This document shows, one piece after another, positions 20,758 to 31,230 of a DNA stretch of 64,000 nt. Source of the DNA: Charina bottae (taxonomy: Eukaryota; Chordata; Lepidosauria; Squamata; Charinaidae); contig JALMGJ010000001.1 of the NCBI GenBank assembly GCA_023362775.1, forward strand, positions 91,452,501 through 91,516,500, given 5' to 3'. Below the pieces are notes generated by a model. That model was given only the letters and a program-made list of their open reading frames with translations. It did not search any database and was not told the DNA's origin. A program made the position numbers and the translations under genes. Every line of letters starts with the position of its first letter. Positions within the stretch are counted from its first letter, which is position 1.

Positions 20758-21756
20758 AGGACACCACCAAGTTGAACACACGTTGACCTGGAAGGACCAA
20801 AAGGACTTTCTACATTTCTACAGCTGAATGCCAATTCCTCTGCCCATAATAGCTATTTAAGTGCTAAGACCCTAAAGAGATATAAAATAATGTTTGGCTC
20901 TTGTTCCTTTTTTGCCCACCACTAGTGTTAATATCTCATGTCCAAAATGTTTTTGCCCCCCACAGACATAAGCAATTGGTGTGATATCCTTGTTGTGATT
21001 ACAGCGTGGGTACCTAAATTTGCAGAGGAAACAGTCAACTATCGACCCTAACTCTAAGACTAACTTGGTGGGGGGGAAAGGATGACACCCAAAATAAGCA
21101 AATGTAATTGATTGGCATGTGAAACTCATTGGTGGGCAAAAAAGGAACAAAAGCTTAATTTTTAAAATAGACATTTGGAACAATGTTTTGAATTTTATTG
21201 GTAGGTTTAAAAAAAATGCTCTGCTCCTCGATAATTATCTTGGCCTGTTAAAATGAGTGTGCTGAGGCATAGTTAGCTAGATTGCAGCTAACTGTCTGGA
21301 AATTGAGTTCCTCTGTTCTGAACAGAGTAACAATTCATCTGAGGGCAATAGCCAAGAACCTTTTGTCCCCATGCCTCAGTGGGATTGGAGCAACAAGCTA
21401 TAAGGTGATAAATGACTCTTGAGCATTTAAGCAAACCAGCACCAGATGTTGCCTTAATAAAATCTCCATCTTGCTGCTTTTAACTATGTTACAAATTAAG
21501 GTCCGGATTCTAGGAGCTGCTGCAGGAGGTAACAACAGATGCCTTGCAGTTGGACAGTCACATGTGACTTCTCAGTTTGAAAACTTCTATCCTTCCAGGA
21601 TACATAATTCTCTCATGCTATCCTCTGTGAAAGGAGAAAAAACTGTGCAAGGACAGAATAGTGCCCATCCTGTGAATTTCAGTAAGGTTTCCATAAGCAA
21701 ACTTTTGTGAGGATTATGTCTCAAATACAAGAAGATGAACTTCCAGGATACTGTTA
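20758..21756. other. No gene seen
   Basis: Unique-looking AT-rich DNA. Confidence 0.4.
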
Positions 21757-21985
21757 CAGATAGTTCTCATTTAGTGACTGACTTGTTTAGTGACTGTTCA
21801 CAGTTATGACGGTAATGAAAAAGTAACTTTGTGACTGGTCCTCACATTTATGACCTTCACAGGTCTGTAAAGCAAAAGAAAGCTGAAGTAAGATCGTAAG
21901 CACAGTCACAGTTTCACTTAGCAACCACTTCACTTAATAACCGACTTGCCAGTCCCAATTGTGGTTGTTAAACAAGGACTACTTG
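21757..21985 (+). mobile_element. Tc1/mariner-type MITE with TA target site
   Basis: It is flanked by TA (21755-21756 and 21986-21987). The ends are inverted (CAGATAGTTCTCATTTAGTGAC against CAAGTAGTCCTTGTTTAACAAC). The interior has repeated 'ACTTAGCAACCACTTCAC' phrases typical of a squamate mariner-derived element. Noncoding. Confidence 0.7.
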
Positions 21986-21987
21986 TA

Positions 21988-22724
21988 TTATTATTTCAAG
22001 ACAAACTGAAGATCTGCCATTAGATTCCTTACAGACAGAAGTTACCCATATGGCCATTAAAGGAAGCATTCCTTTTGCTGTATATTAGCTGTCAATGACA
22101 TCGCTCCTTGTAAAATTGGATTGCCGACAGAAATATTGTACATGAACTCTCATTGGCTGAGAACATAGTGTGAAAAAAGCAAATTCAGTGCCAAATAATG
22201 ATTCAGGAGTCAGAGATAAAAAGAATAATGGGCAAAGAACATAATAATCAATCATCATCACTATCACCATCTCCTCTGTCATCTCTTTGATAGGTTTTCC
22301 AGGAAATGTTTCAGAATCACTGAAAACATGACTTTTGCTTTCCAAAGCCAAAGTAAGTGAACTTCTATGCAGTTAGTGATTGTTGGTAAGAGCTGATGGT
22401 TCTTGAGATTTATCAGCAAATAACATGGAAGTATATAACACAGTTTGATTTTGACATTTTCTAGCTTATCATGATAACTATTAAAAACTATTATGACATT
22501 TTATCAATACTTACAGACTCTGTGTTTTTATTTCTCAGGAATAGGGCAAATTAAAATATACCCAACTGCAGTAGTCCAGTAATTCACTTGAAAATCAATT
22601 TTTGTTCTGCTTTGGCTTCTGTTACTCTTAAACCTGAAGCCAGACCAGAAAAAGGAGAGCTGGATTTTTCAGAAGCAGCAGGCTTACCCAAGTAAGTCTA
22701 CCATGCATGGGCAGCAGCAAAACT
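21988..22724. other. No gene seen
   Basis: AT-rich without recognised features. Confidence 0.4.
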
Positions 22725-22832
22725 ATGGACAGCCATCAGATGGCAGCAAAGATATACAAGGATTCTGTTTGTTGTCATCTAATGTTGTCTGGATCTTTGC
22801 AGCCCAGATAATGGTAGCCCTACCCAAGACAA
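22725..22832. repeat. Diverged copy of the 'CATCTGGATTTTTGCAGCCC' repeat
   Basis: A reverse part (CCATCAGATGGCAGCAAAG, 22725-22743) faces a forward part (GTTGTCATCTAATGTTGTC and GATCTTTGCAGCCCAGATAATG, 22777-22815), the same inverted layout as at 36428-36495. Confidence 0.5.
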
Positions 22833-23249
22833 TGTTTGCCAGACATGTACCCACATCCCAGGCAATCTGAAACTGTTACATCTGATTAGAACATGAATCT
22901 GTTCTGTCATCAGCAGCTATATTTTAGACCTTGCCTATCTTCAGGACTAAAACATTTGGCCAACAGATGCAGCTGACTAGAGATCAAATAGCAAACAAAT
23001 GGACCCTTTCAGTTAAGGGCCAGTTAGGAACACTGGCAGTAGCTAACAATATCAGAGCAAATAACAATATTTAATCAACAGTGCTGCTTGTCAACTGGAC
23101 TGCTAGCAATATGTACTAACTTGGCCAGTTAGAATGAACTCTGGACCAGACCCAAATTATCACCATCCAGGGGTGGTAATTTGGGAGCATCAGCTATTTC
23201 CGTTTGTGTCTGTATATTGTGCCCAGACCCATCTTGTTTAGGTTTGCAT
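22833..23249. other. No gene seen
   Basis: No recognised feature. Confidence 0.4.
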
Positions 23250-23335
23250 TGGCTTTTATGGTATTATGTTGTGAGCTGCCCAGAGTCAGCTGGCATTGGG
23301 CAGTGCCTCAATGGAATGAAATACTTAAATAAAAA
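23250..23335 (+). mobile_element. L2/CR1-type LINE 3' tail
   Basis: 'GTGAGCTGCCCAGAGTCAGC', then 'GAATGAAATACTTAAATAAA' and an A-rich tail. Confidence 0.65.
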
Positions 23336-23689
23336 ATAAAAAGCCATGTGAATATGAAAGACCAGAAGTGGATGGCGTGCCTTATGTAGAAATTACAATG
23401 CATCCTCATGGGCTTTGACATCCAAGAGCAACCTTCTGGTTTTGGTACATAGATAATCGGCAGTGAGTTTTCTTACTAATTCATTAATTAATATTATTAA
23501 TGGGATTTGCTAATCAGCAAGCTTTCCCAACAAGAGCCCTCCAGTCTTGATGGGTTTCATATCTCATAGTCCTCAGCCAGTAGAGCAATTTTTATAGGAT
23601 AGGGGAGACCTAGCTTGGCAGTAATTCATGTGAACTTGGCTGCTGTAGTAAATCACATGCTGAGCATGAGCCAACAGTGTGATGCAGGG

Positions 23690-24445
23690 GCTAAAAGGCA
23701 AATGCTATTTTGGGCTGTATGAACCGGAACATAGAACCCAGATCATGGGAAGTGATTGTCCCATTCTACTCTGCCTAGGTCAGGCCCCCCTTTCGATACT
23801 GTATCCAGTTTTGGATTCTAAATCTAGAAAGGGCATTGACAAACTGGAGCAAGTTTAGAGGAAGACTACTAAGAATGATGAGGTGACTGGAAACCAAGTC
23901 CTATGAGAAACAACTAAATGAACTGGGTATGCTTAGTTTGCAGAAGGGAATACTGAGGGGAAATTCGATAGAAGTCCTTCAAGATTGGGTGGCATAAAAT
24001 ATAAAATAAAATAAAATAAAATAAAATAAAATAAAATAAAATAAAATAAAATAAAATAAAATAAAATAAATAAAATAAAATAAAATAAAATAAAATAAAA
24101 TAAAATAAAATAAAATAAAATAAAATAAAATAATAAAATAAAATAAAATAAAATAAAATGCTTGCCATATAATAGAGGGATAACATGTCCAATGTTGCCC
24201 CAGAGGGCAGACCAGAACCAAAGCAAATAGATTGAGGTTGAACTTTAGGAAGAATTTCCTGAGGGTAAAAGCTGTCAATCAGATAAACAGTTTCTCTGGC
24301 AAAGTGGTAAGTTCCCCTTCACTGGAGATCCTCAAACAGAAGCTGGATAACTATCCATCAAAAATGCTTTAGCAAACCTGGCACTGAGCAGGAGGTTGGA
24401 GTAGATGACTTCTGGGGCAATTTCCAAATATGATTCTGTGATTCT
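23690..24445 (+). mobile_element. CR1/L3-type LINE 3' UTR, interrupted by (AAATA)n
   Basis: The CR1 3' order is present: 'CCAGATCATGGGAAGTGATTG', 'TACTGTATCCAGTTTTGG', 'ATTGACAAACTGGAGCAAG', 'GGAGTAGATGACTTCTGGGG', and the terminal GATTCTGTGATTCTGTG. An (AAATA)n array of about 165 bp sits at 23996-24160. Confidence 0.8.
23996..24160 (+). repeat. (AAATA)n microsatellite
   Basis: About 32 pentanucleotide units with two slips (near 24067 and 24130). The long minus-strand F/Y/L frames here are artefacts. Confidence 0.95.
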
Positions 24446-24860
24446 GTGGCTATTCAGTGCTTTCAGTCTGCCTTTGTCTTGTGTGTGAGTGATGAATGCC
24501 AGCCACTGAGGGGTGTAAAGTCCACTACTGTGTGCAGAAGCTCTATCATTGGAGCCTGTATCAAATGAATATTGGATGGTACACATTCCACGCCCGGTGT
24601 GGGTTTTGTTGTAAGACCAGATAGGATCTTTAGTGGGGCAATCACATTTTTCCCTAGGGTGGTTATTTTGAGATGTTTCCCAAGATGCCAGAAATGGAAG
24701 GGCATGTGATGGGACAAAATATGGTCAATGAAGAAAGTTGATATAGTCAGAATAAGAATCACCTACCATGCATAACAACAGCACCTGTAGCAAACCACAA
24801 TGACGCCAAATTGACAACACACGTGTGGTGACATTATTACACAAATGCCATCATTATGTT
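24446..24860. other. No gene seen
   Basis: No recognised feature. Confidence 0.4.
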
Positions 24861-24937
24861 CAGGACAGGAAGGCCTGGCGTGCTATGGTCCATGAGGTCA
24901 CGAAGAGTCGGACACGACTAAACGACTGAACAACAAA
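24861..24937 (+). mobile_element. BovB 3' end, strongly 5'-truncated
   Basis: 'CAGGACAGGAAGGCCTGGCG' through 'GTCGGACACGACTAAACGAC' is nearly identical to 44702-44765, so insertion was recent. Confidence 0.9.
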
Positions 24938-26162
24938 ATCCTGATGTCTGATGCAAACATATAAATTTTAGCATTTACATGAACCATTAATGATTTGTAA
25001 TGCTTCCTCTTGCCTCTCCTGCATTGATTTCCAACCCCATTTTAGCTTTAGTTACTTTATTCAGTATGAAAAACACTAAGTGAAATTTTAATTTATCCCA
25101 AATCAGCAGCATCTAAGGAGGGCATTGGGACTAAACAAAACTTGGCTTCAGGACATGTACCTCTGCTGCAACTCTTATTTGATGACACCTTCAGGAGTAT
25201 AGATCAGCTCTCAAGTTCACATGTTTGGAATGTACCAGGTTGATGATAGATAATGCCTCTCCTTTCCAAGTTCTCCAGTGTACTATCTAGGTTTTCAAAT
25301 GTTTCTGATAAATAAGCTCACACAATGTATATATTCAAAATCCAATGTACACATAGTCAATATACACATTGGGTATCCCACTGGATAGCCAGAAGTAGTG
25401 ATTGGAATCAGGATGATTCCACTAAGGGACTGATGTTAGTGGGATCACCCTGATCTCAAGTCTCACCTCTTTGATTGTCTTCTGTGGAACCAGGCTTCCT
25501 GCCTTGCTGTTAAAATGTGGAAGGGCAGGTTCATAAAGCAGACAGAAATGGTTTTATTGTAGAATGTCCATAAGTATATATGTCTAGATCCATCTAGTCC
25601 CATCTGTATGGATGGCATTTTGCTAACCGTGAGCTGACCTTAAGTGCCCCCCCCCCCTCAAAATTGCAACTCTATTGGTAGAAGGAGAAGCAGGCAACAT
25701 TTATGTGATTTCTGGGTGAGAGAACTGACAGTGGTGAGGGTGGGTGGGAAGTTGTGAAACACAGAGGCTTTACTATCAGCACTAATGATTTTCTGGGTGG
25801 CTGGTAGTCCTTGTCTCCCAACCGCTTAAAGACTGGTCATACATGATGAGTTTGCATTATTTCCACTTCCAGGAATAAAGTGATGACTACTTCCCATGCA
25901 ATTAAGACTAATTACAAGTGCTGTCGATAAATTGCAAGTAGTGGGAGGGGAGGAATACCCTGGTATGAAACTTTAAGGCAAATTTCACTTACCCACCTCC
26001 TGTAATTTTAAGGTAGGAATTACAGAATTGGCTTAGTTCTATGGATCAAGGTGGATTGGTGGGTGAGCTTTCTCTCTTAAAGCTAATCCATTCCACTGCT
26101 TCAAAAAGTTTTTCTGGAAAAATAGTTCCTATCATTACCCAAGCATTGCTAATGCAGTAGAA
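24938..26162. other. No gene seen
   Basis: AT-rich with a C-run near 25650. No exon was recognised. Confidence 0.4.
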
Positions 26163-26395
26163 TTATAATTTTAGAATGTAAGGTTCAGAGGGGACTTTGT
26201 AGAACATTTAGTCCACTGCACACTGCAAGAATCTATTTCTAGAGCATACCCAACTAGGGGTCCTCTATCCTCTGTTTAAATACCTTCAGCAAAGGAGGGT
26301 TCACTTTTTATGTATGTATTTATTAAGTATATCTATGAGGCTGCCCAACTCCAGACAACTCTGGGCAGCCTGCAATAACCAAAACAGGGAAGAAA
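26163..26395 (-). mobile_element. CR1-type and L2-tail remnants
   Basis: 26163-26300 has the CR1 phrases 'TTTAGTCCACTGCAC', 'CTAGAGCATACCCAAC', 'CCTCTGTTTAAATACCTTC'. 26305-26380 is a reversed L2 tail ('GCTGCCCAACTCCAGACAAC'). Confidence 0.55.
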
Positions 26396-26832
26396 ACAAA
26401 CCAATCAGCAAAAGACCATAGATAACCTAGAGGGAGAAACCCTACATTCTTATAATTGAATCATATCCTCAAAGAGCTAGCCACCTGTCCACTCATCCTA
26501 GCCCAAGGGTCGGAAATGGCGGCTCGCGAGCCAGATGCAGCTCTTTGGCCCCTTGAGTGTGGCTCTTCCGCAGCTGAACTCACCCACGCCCCTTCCACGC
26601 GGTTGGATCCCGCCCTCAAACTCTGATGGCCGGCGCTGGAGGTGGGCGATTGATTCTTCCTCCTCCCGCCCTCGGGAGCCTTCCAACTTTCGCCAGAGTC
26701 GGGCAGCGCTTCTTCGAGGTCGGCGGGTGGGGAAGTTGGTTGGTCGCCGCCGCCTCTTCCTCCGCCCGCGTTGCAACGGCCGCCGCCGCCGCCCCCCCGA
26801 AGCGCTCGCCAGGCAGGCAGGAGAGCGTCGCC

Positions 26833-27183
26833 ATGCTGGGCGCGCTGCGAGAGGAGACAGCGCAGCTGCTGGGCGACTACCTGCAGCACCGGCTGGGGGA
26901 CGCGGCGCTGCCCCCCAGCCGCACGGCCGAGACGCTGCGGCGGGTGGCCGACGAGCTGGAGAGCCGCAAGCGCATCTTCTTCCGCAACGCCTGCAGCGCA
27001 GCGGCCTTACCGGAGCCGGGCGAGGCGGCCGCCTTGCTGGGCCGGGTGGCGACGCAGATGGAACCCGAGGGCGGCCTCAATTGGGGCCGGGTGGTGGCGC
27101 TGGTCATGTTCGCCGGGTTTTCTTTATTTTCGAAAAGGAACGCGAACACCTCAGGGAAGCATTTGGATCGACGTGTGTTTTAA
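26833..27183 (+). pseudogene. BCL2L10: Captured BCL2L10 (NR-13/Diva-like) exon fragment
   Basis: The ATG at 26833 is in a good context (GTCGCCATGC). The product starts 'MLGALREETAQLLGDYLQHR' (BH4-like helix). It continues with 'ETLRRVADELESRKRIFF' (BH3-like region, about residues 34-51) and 'GGLNWGRVVALVMFAG' (BH1, ending near residue 95). This order and wording match avian NR-13/BCL2L10 better than BOK, BCL2 or MCL1. Similarity stops right after the BH1 'FAG'; the next 21 codons up to TAA are unrelated. BH2 and the C-terminal membrane anchor are missing. No stop or frameshift occurs in the captured part, which implies recent capture or constraint. About 200 bp upstream of the ATG are also GC-rich and may be captured 5'UTR/promoter; the same frame is open from 26626. 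The native gene is not in this window. Function is unknown: a truncated BH4/BH3/BH1 protein or antisense/siRNA source is possible but not shown. Confidence 0.8.
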
Positions 27184-27250
27184 ATTGTTTCCCCCCCCCC
27201 GAGAAATCCCGGTGGTGTCCTCGCGAGCCAATCGCGTGGAAGGCGCGCGG

Positions 27251-27411
27251 GCGGAGCTGCCTGCCTGGCACTCGGGCGCTCCGGCTGGGGTGCAGCGGGA
27301 CGGGAGCTCCACCCGCGCGCCTTCCCTGGCCGGTCCTCGCGGGCCGCCGGCGATGCTCCCGTCCCGCTGCAACCCAGCCGGAGCGCCTGAGTGCCAGGCA
27401 GGCAGCTCCGC
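27251..27411. repeat. 57-bp inverted repeat (hairpin) in the hAT-like element
   Basis: Arms 27251-27307 and 27355-27411 are complementary with two mismatches, around a 47-bp loop. The GC-rich arms (CTGCCTGCCTGGCACTCGGG) would form a very stable stem in RNA. Confidence 0.9.
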
Positions 27412-27488
27412 CTGCACAGTTGTGGCAGCGGGCATGGCGGCGGCGGGCACTGCAGCGGGCATGGCGGCAGCAGGCCCTAAGTGTCCGC

Positions 27489-27640
27489 GATTGGCTCCCA
27501 CCCGCAAACCCCGCCCCCTTCCACGCAATTGGCCCCTGCCTGCAAACCCTGCCCCCTTCCACGCGATTGGCCCCTGCCCGCAAACCCCGCCCCCTTCTAC
27601 ACGATTGGCCCCCGCCCGCAAACCCCGCCCCCTGGCTCTT
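27489..27640 (+). repeat. 38-bp tandem repeat, four copies
   Basis: GATTGGC/AATTGGC starts recur at 27489, 27527, 27565 and 27603. Each unit contains a CCGCAAACCCCGCCCCC-type GC-box-like sequence and an ATTGG (reverse CCAAT) motif. Confidence 0.9.
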
Positions 27641-27829
27641 GAGCATGTCAAAATGCCCTGGAGCATGTCAAAATGGCTCCTGGCATAAAAAAGTTTGCCG
27701 AGCCCTGTCCTAGCCCATAGTCTGGGGAAAGGGCCAGATCTAAAGGCTTGTCTAAAAAGAGTGCTGGTTGGGGACTATGCAGATTTTGAGGAGACGCTAT
27801 TCCAGTGGGCAAGCATCATTATTGAACAG

Positions 27830-28118
27830 CTTGTGACATTAGGAAATTCTTCCTGATGTCCCTCCAAAATCTACTTCCTTGTAATTTAACATACTGTTTC
27901 TTATCCCATTGTCTGGGACACCTCTGAAAAATTCTGCCCCATCTTATATCACAGCCCTTCAGATACTTGAAAACAGCTATCATCTCTACCTGCAGTCTTG
28001 TCTTCTCCAGGTCAAATGTACCTAATGCCTCCAACTGTTCCTGCTACGTTTCCTTCTAGGCTGCTCATAGTCTTGATTGCTCTCCTCTGAAAGTGTTCTA
28101 TTTTGTCAATGTCTCTCC
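27830..28118 (-). mobile_element. CR1/L3-type LINE 3' UTR
   Basis: The minus strand carries CR1 3' phrases; on the + strand 'TTAGGAAATTCTTCCTGATG', 'CCTTCAGATACTTGAAAACA', 'CTGCAGTCTTGTCTTCTCC' are visible. The L2 LINE begins directly after. Confidence 0.7.
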
Positions 28119-28389
28119 TAAGAGGTTACCAGCGCCGAGAGCTTCGGCTGGTTGCGCTGGTGGCCTACGACTGCCCAGGAGGATTGAGAATGAAAGGATG
28201 GATGTATGGAAGAGACCCCTGCCTAGATCCAGGTTTTCGAGGGATTCGGGAGTGGAGGCGACCGGATCAGGAAACTCTGGGGACTATAATGAGGGCAATC
28301 CGATCGAGGTGGTGACGGGCAGGAGATACTGTGTTGGGAACTAGAGGACAGGCCATCTTCAGGGAAGGCGCCCCCGGTGTTTAGTACCG

Positions 28390-31200
28390 GTGGCGCGTTC
28401 CAGTCCTCCGAGTTCAACCCCAGGTTCTGGACAGCGGATCCTTGAGGGCCCCGGCTTTCGACTGCTGCTACTCAACACCAGGTCAGTAAACAACAAAGCC
28501 CCTCTCATAAGTGAATTAATCACGGAGAGAGGGGCTGACCTGGCATGTATTACCAAAACCTGGCTGGGCCCAGAGGGAGGGGTAGCCCTCTCGGAGATGT
28601 GCCCAGCCAGGTTTCAGGTGTGGCACCAGCCGAGAGACCGGGGTAGGGGAGGAGGGGTGGCAGTTATCATCAGAGAGTCTTTGGTGGCTTTCAGGGGCCT
28701 TGCTCCACAAGTATCCGGATGTGAGACCCTGTTTTTCAAGTTGGGTGCCCGAGAACAGTTGGGAGTGTTGCTATTGTACCAGCCTCGGGACCCGACTCGA
28801 GACAGTGGACTCACTCCGGATTTGGTTTCTTGTCAGAGCAATGGCAAAGTGACCTGAGGGGAAAGTTAGAACTATCCCCGTTGTCATGGTCAGATCACGT
28901 CCTGATATCCCTAGGATTCTCTTATGCCGCCCCACTCCGCACGGAGGCAGGACCTATTTGATTGGTCCGCCCCCGGCGACTTATGGGCCCATTGAGGTTT
29001 CAGAGGGAGCTGGGGGTAATACTCGAGGATCTGCTGCATGGTCCACCGGAGGCACTGGCCGCAGCCTGGAATAGGGAGGTGGTCGGTGCCTTGGACAGGA
29101 TTGCGCCAATGCGACCTCTCCAGCCCCATTCGACCTGTCACTCCCCGTTGTTTACGGAGGAGTTGAGGGTCTTGAAGACGGTGAAGAGACGTCTAGAGCG
29201 CCGCTGGAGAAAGATGAGGACCGAATTCGACCGAACACAATCTAGAGCAATGTATTGTCGAAGGCTTTCACGGCCGGAGTTCAAAACCACAACTTCCAGA
29301 ACACGGCCACACAGCCCGGAAGACCCACAACAGCCACAATCTAGAGCGCTATTAAGGCCTACCTTGTGGCAGTAAGAGCGGCAAAACGTGAATATTTCTC
29401 CGCCCTTATGGCGTCCGCAGAATGCCGTCCAACGGCCCTGTTTAAGATTACTCGATCTCTCTTAGGTAGGGTGGTATTGACCACCCACCTGCAGGGCCGT
29501 GCGGAAGAATTTTCTGAGCATCTGCAGGATAAAATCGCTCGGATTCGGTCTAAGTTGGACTCCATGCGTGGAATGCAGCCTGGGGAGATGCCGGGAGAGT
29601 GATCTTGCCCTATTATCTGGGAACGATTTGATCCTGTTGGACCTAAGGAAGTGGACAGGATCCTTCAAATTGTTAATTCCACCACATGTTATTTAGATCC
29701 CTGCCCTTCCTGGCTGGTTAAATCGGCCAGGGAGGTGACAGGTGGATGGGTCCAGGCTATGATTAATCCTTGTTGGAGGGGGTGGTTCCAACTGCCTTCA
29801 AGGAGGCATTGGTGCACCCCCTCCTCAAGAAGCCATCCCTGGACCCTACCATCTTGGACAACTTTCGTCCAGTCTCCCACCTTCCCTTTTTGGGAAAGGT
29901 GGTTGAGAAAGTGGTGGTGTTGCAACTTCAAAGGACCCTGGATGAAGCAGATTATCTAGACCCTTTCCAGTCAGGTTTCAGGCCGGGACATGGGACGGAG
30001 ACTGCATTGGTTGCGCTTACGGATGATCTCTGGCGGGAGTGGGATGGAGGTAGTGCATCCATCCGGGCTCTCTTGGACCTCTCAGCGGCTTTCAATACCA
30101 TCGACCATGGTATCCTTTTGGGGCGACTCAGGGAGTTGGGGGTGGGCGGCGTAGTTTTGCGCTGGTTCACCTCCTTCCTCCGGGGCCGCTCCCAGTCGGT
30201 GGTGATAGGGGAGGAGAGATCCAGCCCACGACAGCTCCTGTGTGGGGTGCCGCAGGGCTTGGTTCTCTCTCCTCTCCTATTCAACATCTACATGAAACCG
30301 CTGGGCGAGGTCATCCGTCACCATGGGATGAGGTATCATCAGTATGCGGATGATACTCAATTGTATATATCCATCCCTGGTGAGGTAAATGATGCAGTGT
30401 CCACCCTGTCCCAGTGCCTGGGGGCTGTGAGGGCCTGGATGGGGAACAATAGGCTTCAATTGAACCCTGGTAAGACCGAGTGGCTGTGGGTTGATGGCTT
30501 AGCGTCTTCTGGGAAATTATCATCTTTGGTTCTCAATGGGGTAGCACTGCCCCGTTCAGAACCGGTGCGTAATCTGGGGGTCCTTCTAGACTCATGACTC
30601 CTGCTTGAAGAGCAGGTGGCAGTCGTAGCTAGGAGGGCTTTTGCACAACTTCGGTTAGTGCGCCAGTTACGCCCATTCCGGGATCGCGACGCCCTCCGTA
30701 CAGTCACTCATGCTCTCATCATCTCCCATGTAGATTACTGCAATGCACTCTACATGGGGCTACCCTTGAAGACTATCTGGAAGCTACAACTGGTGCAGAA
30801 TGCGGCCACGCGGGCAGTTTTGGGTGCGTCAAGATCTGCACATGTAACACCGTTGCTCTGCGAGCTGCATTGGGTGCCGGTTTGCTTCCGGGTACAATTC
30901 AAGGTGTTGGTTATCACCTTTAAAGCCCTACATGGCATGGGGCCAGAATACCTGAGGGACCGTCTTATCCCTATGTTATCGACCCGCCCCACCTGATCAT
31001 TCATAGAGGGCCTGCTACGAACCCCATCAATTAGAGAATGCCATCTGATGGGGTCTAGGAGGCGGACCTTCTCTGTGGTAGCGCCCACTCTATGGAACAT
31101 CTTGCCCCCGGAGCTGAGACAGATCTCCCTCCCGACCTTTAGGAAAGAGCTGAAGACCTGGTTCTGCCACCTGGCATGGGAAGGAGGAAGGGATAGTTCC
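28390..31200 (+). pseudogene. L2 LINE ORF2 (endonuclease-reverse transcriptase), broken
   Basis: The endonuclease segment shows 'LLLLNTRSVNNKAPLI', 'LACITKTWLGPEGG' and 'RGGGVAVIIRE'. It breaks near 28857, before the part that should carry the catalytic GDFN block, so a deletion or frameshift removed it. The RT segment shows 'DNFRPVSHLPFLGKVVEK', 'LLDLSAAFNTIDH', 'GVPQGLVLSPLLFNIYM' and 'YADDTQLYIS', the intact catalytic core. A TGA near 30595 and another near 30996 interrupt the C-terminal domain ('CNALYMGLPLKTIWKLQLVQ', 'LCELHWVPV'). No active protein is expected. Confidence 0.85.
29249..29334 (+). mobile_element. 86-bp Penelope-type composite insertion in L2
   Basis: It is flanked by a 13-bp duplication CACAATCTAGAGC (29236-29248 and 29335-29347). 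It joins two pieces: 'TATTGTCGAAGGCTTTCACGG', and 'AACCACAACTTCCAGAACACG' through 'GACCCACAACAGC'. The second piece is shared with 15199-15250. It lacks the hammerhead part. Confidence 0.7.
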
Positions 31201-31230
31201 TAATGGGGGTGGCTTATCCCCTAATTTTTA

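Larger units (their letters stand above)
26504..27707 (+). mobile_element. hAT-like nonautonomous element that captured a BCL2-family gene fragment
   Basis: A perfect 8-bp target-site duplication TCCTAGCC flanks it (26496-26503 and 27708-27715). The termini are imperfect inverted repeats (CAAGGGTCGGAAAT at left; complement of the right end CAGGGCTCGGCAAA). The left arm continues with hAT-type 'GATGCAGCTCTTTGGCCCC' and the right arm with 'GAGCATGTCAAAATG' repeats. Between them lie a BCL2L10-like 5'UTR and exon piece (about 26630-27118), a 57-bp inverted repeat (27251-27411) and four 38-bp tandem units (27489-27640). No transposase is encoded, so mobilisation needed an enzyme from elsewhere. 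GC and CpG content contrast sharply with the AT-rich flanks. Confidence 0.85.

Noticed and set aside
23914..24278. Phe/Tyr/Leu-rich minus-strand frames
   Set aside because: Artefact of the (AAATA)n microsatellite inside a CR1 3'UTR.
26833..27183. The native BCL2L10 gene
   Set aside because: The coding similarity ends after BH1, BH2 and the anchor are absent, and a perfect 8-bp duplication with hAT-like ends encloses the whole segment.
29359..29602. Short frames before the L2 RT treated as host exons
   Set aside because: They read as L2 ORF2 linker segments ('LMASAECRPTALFKITRSLL') between endonuclease and RT.
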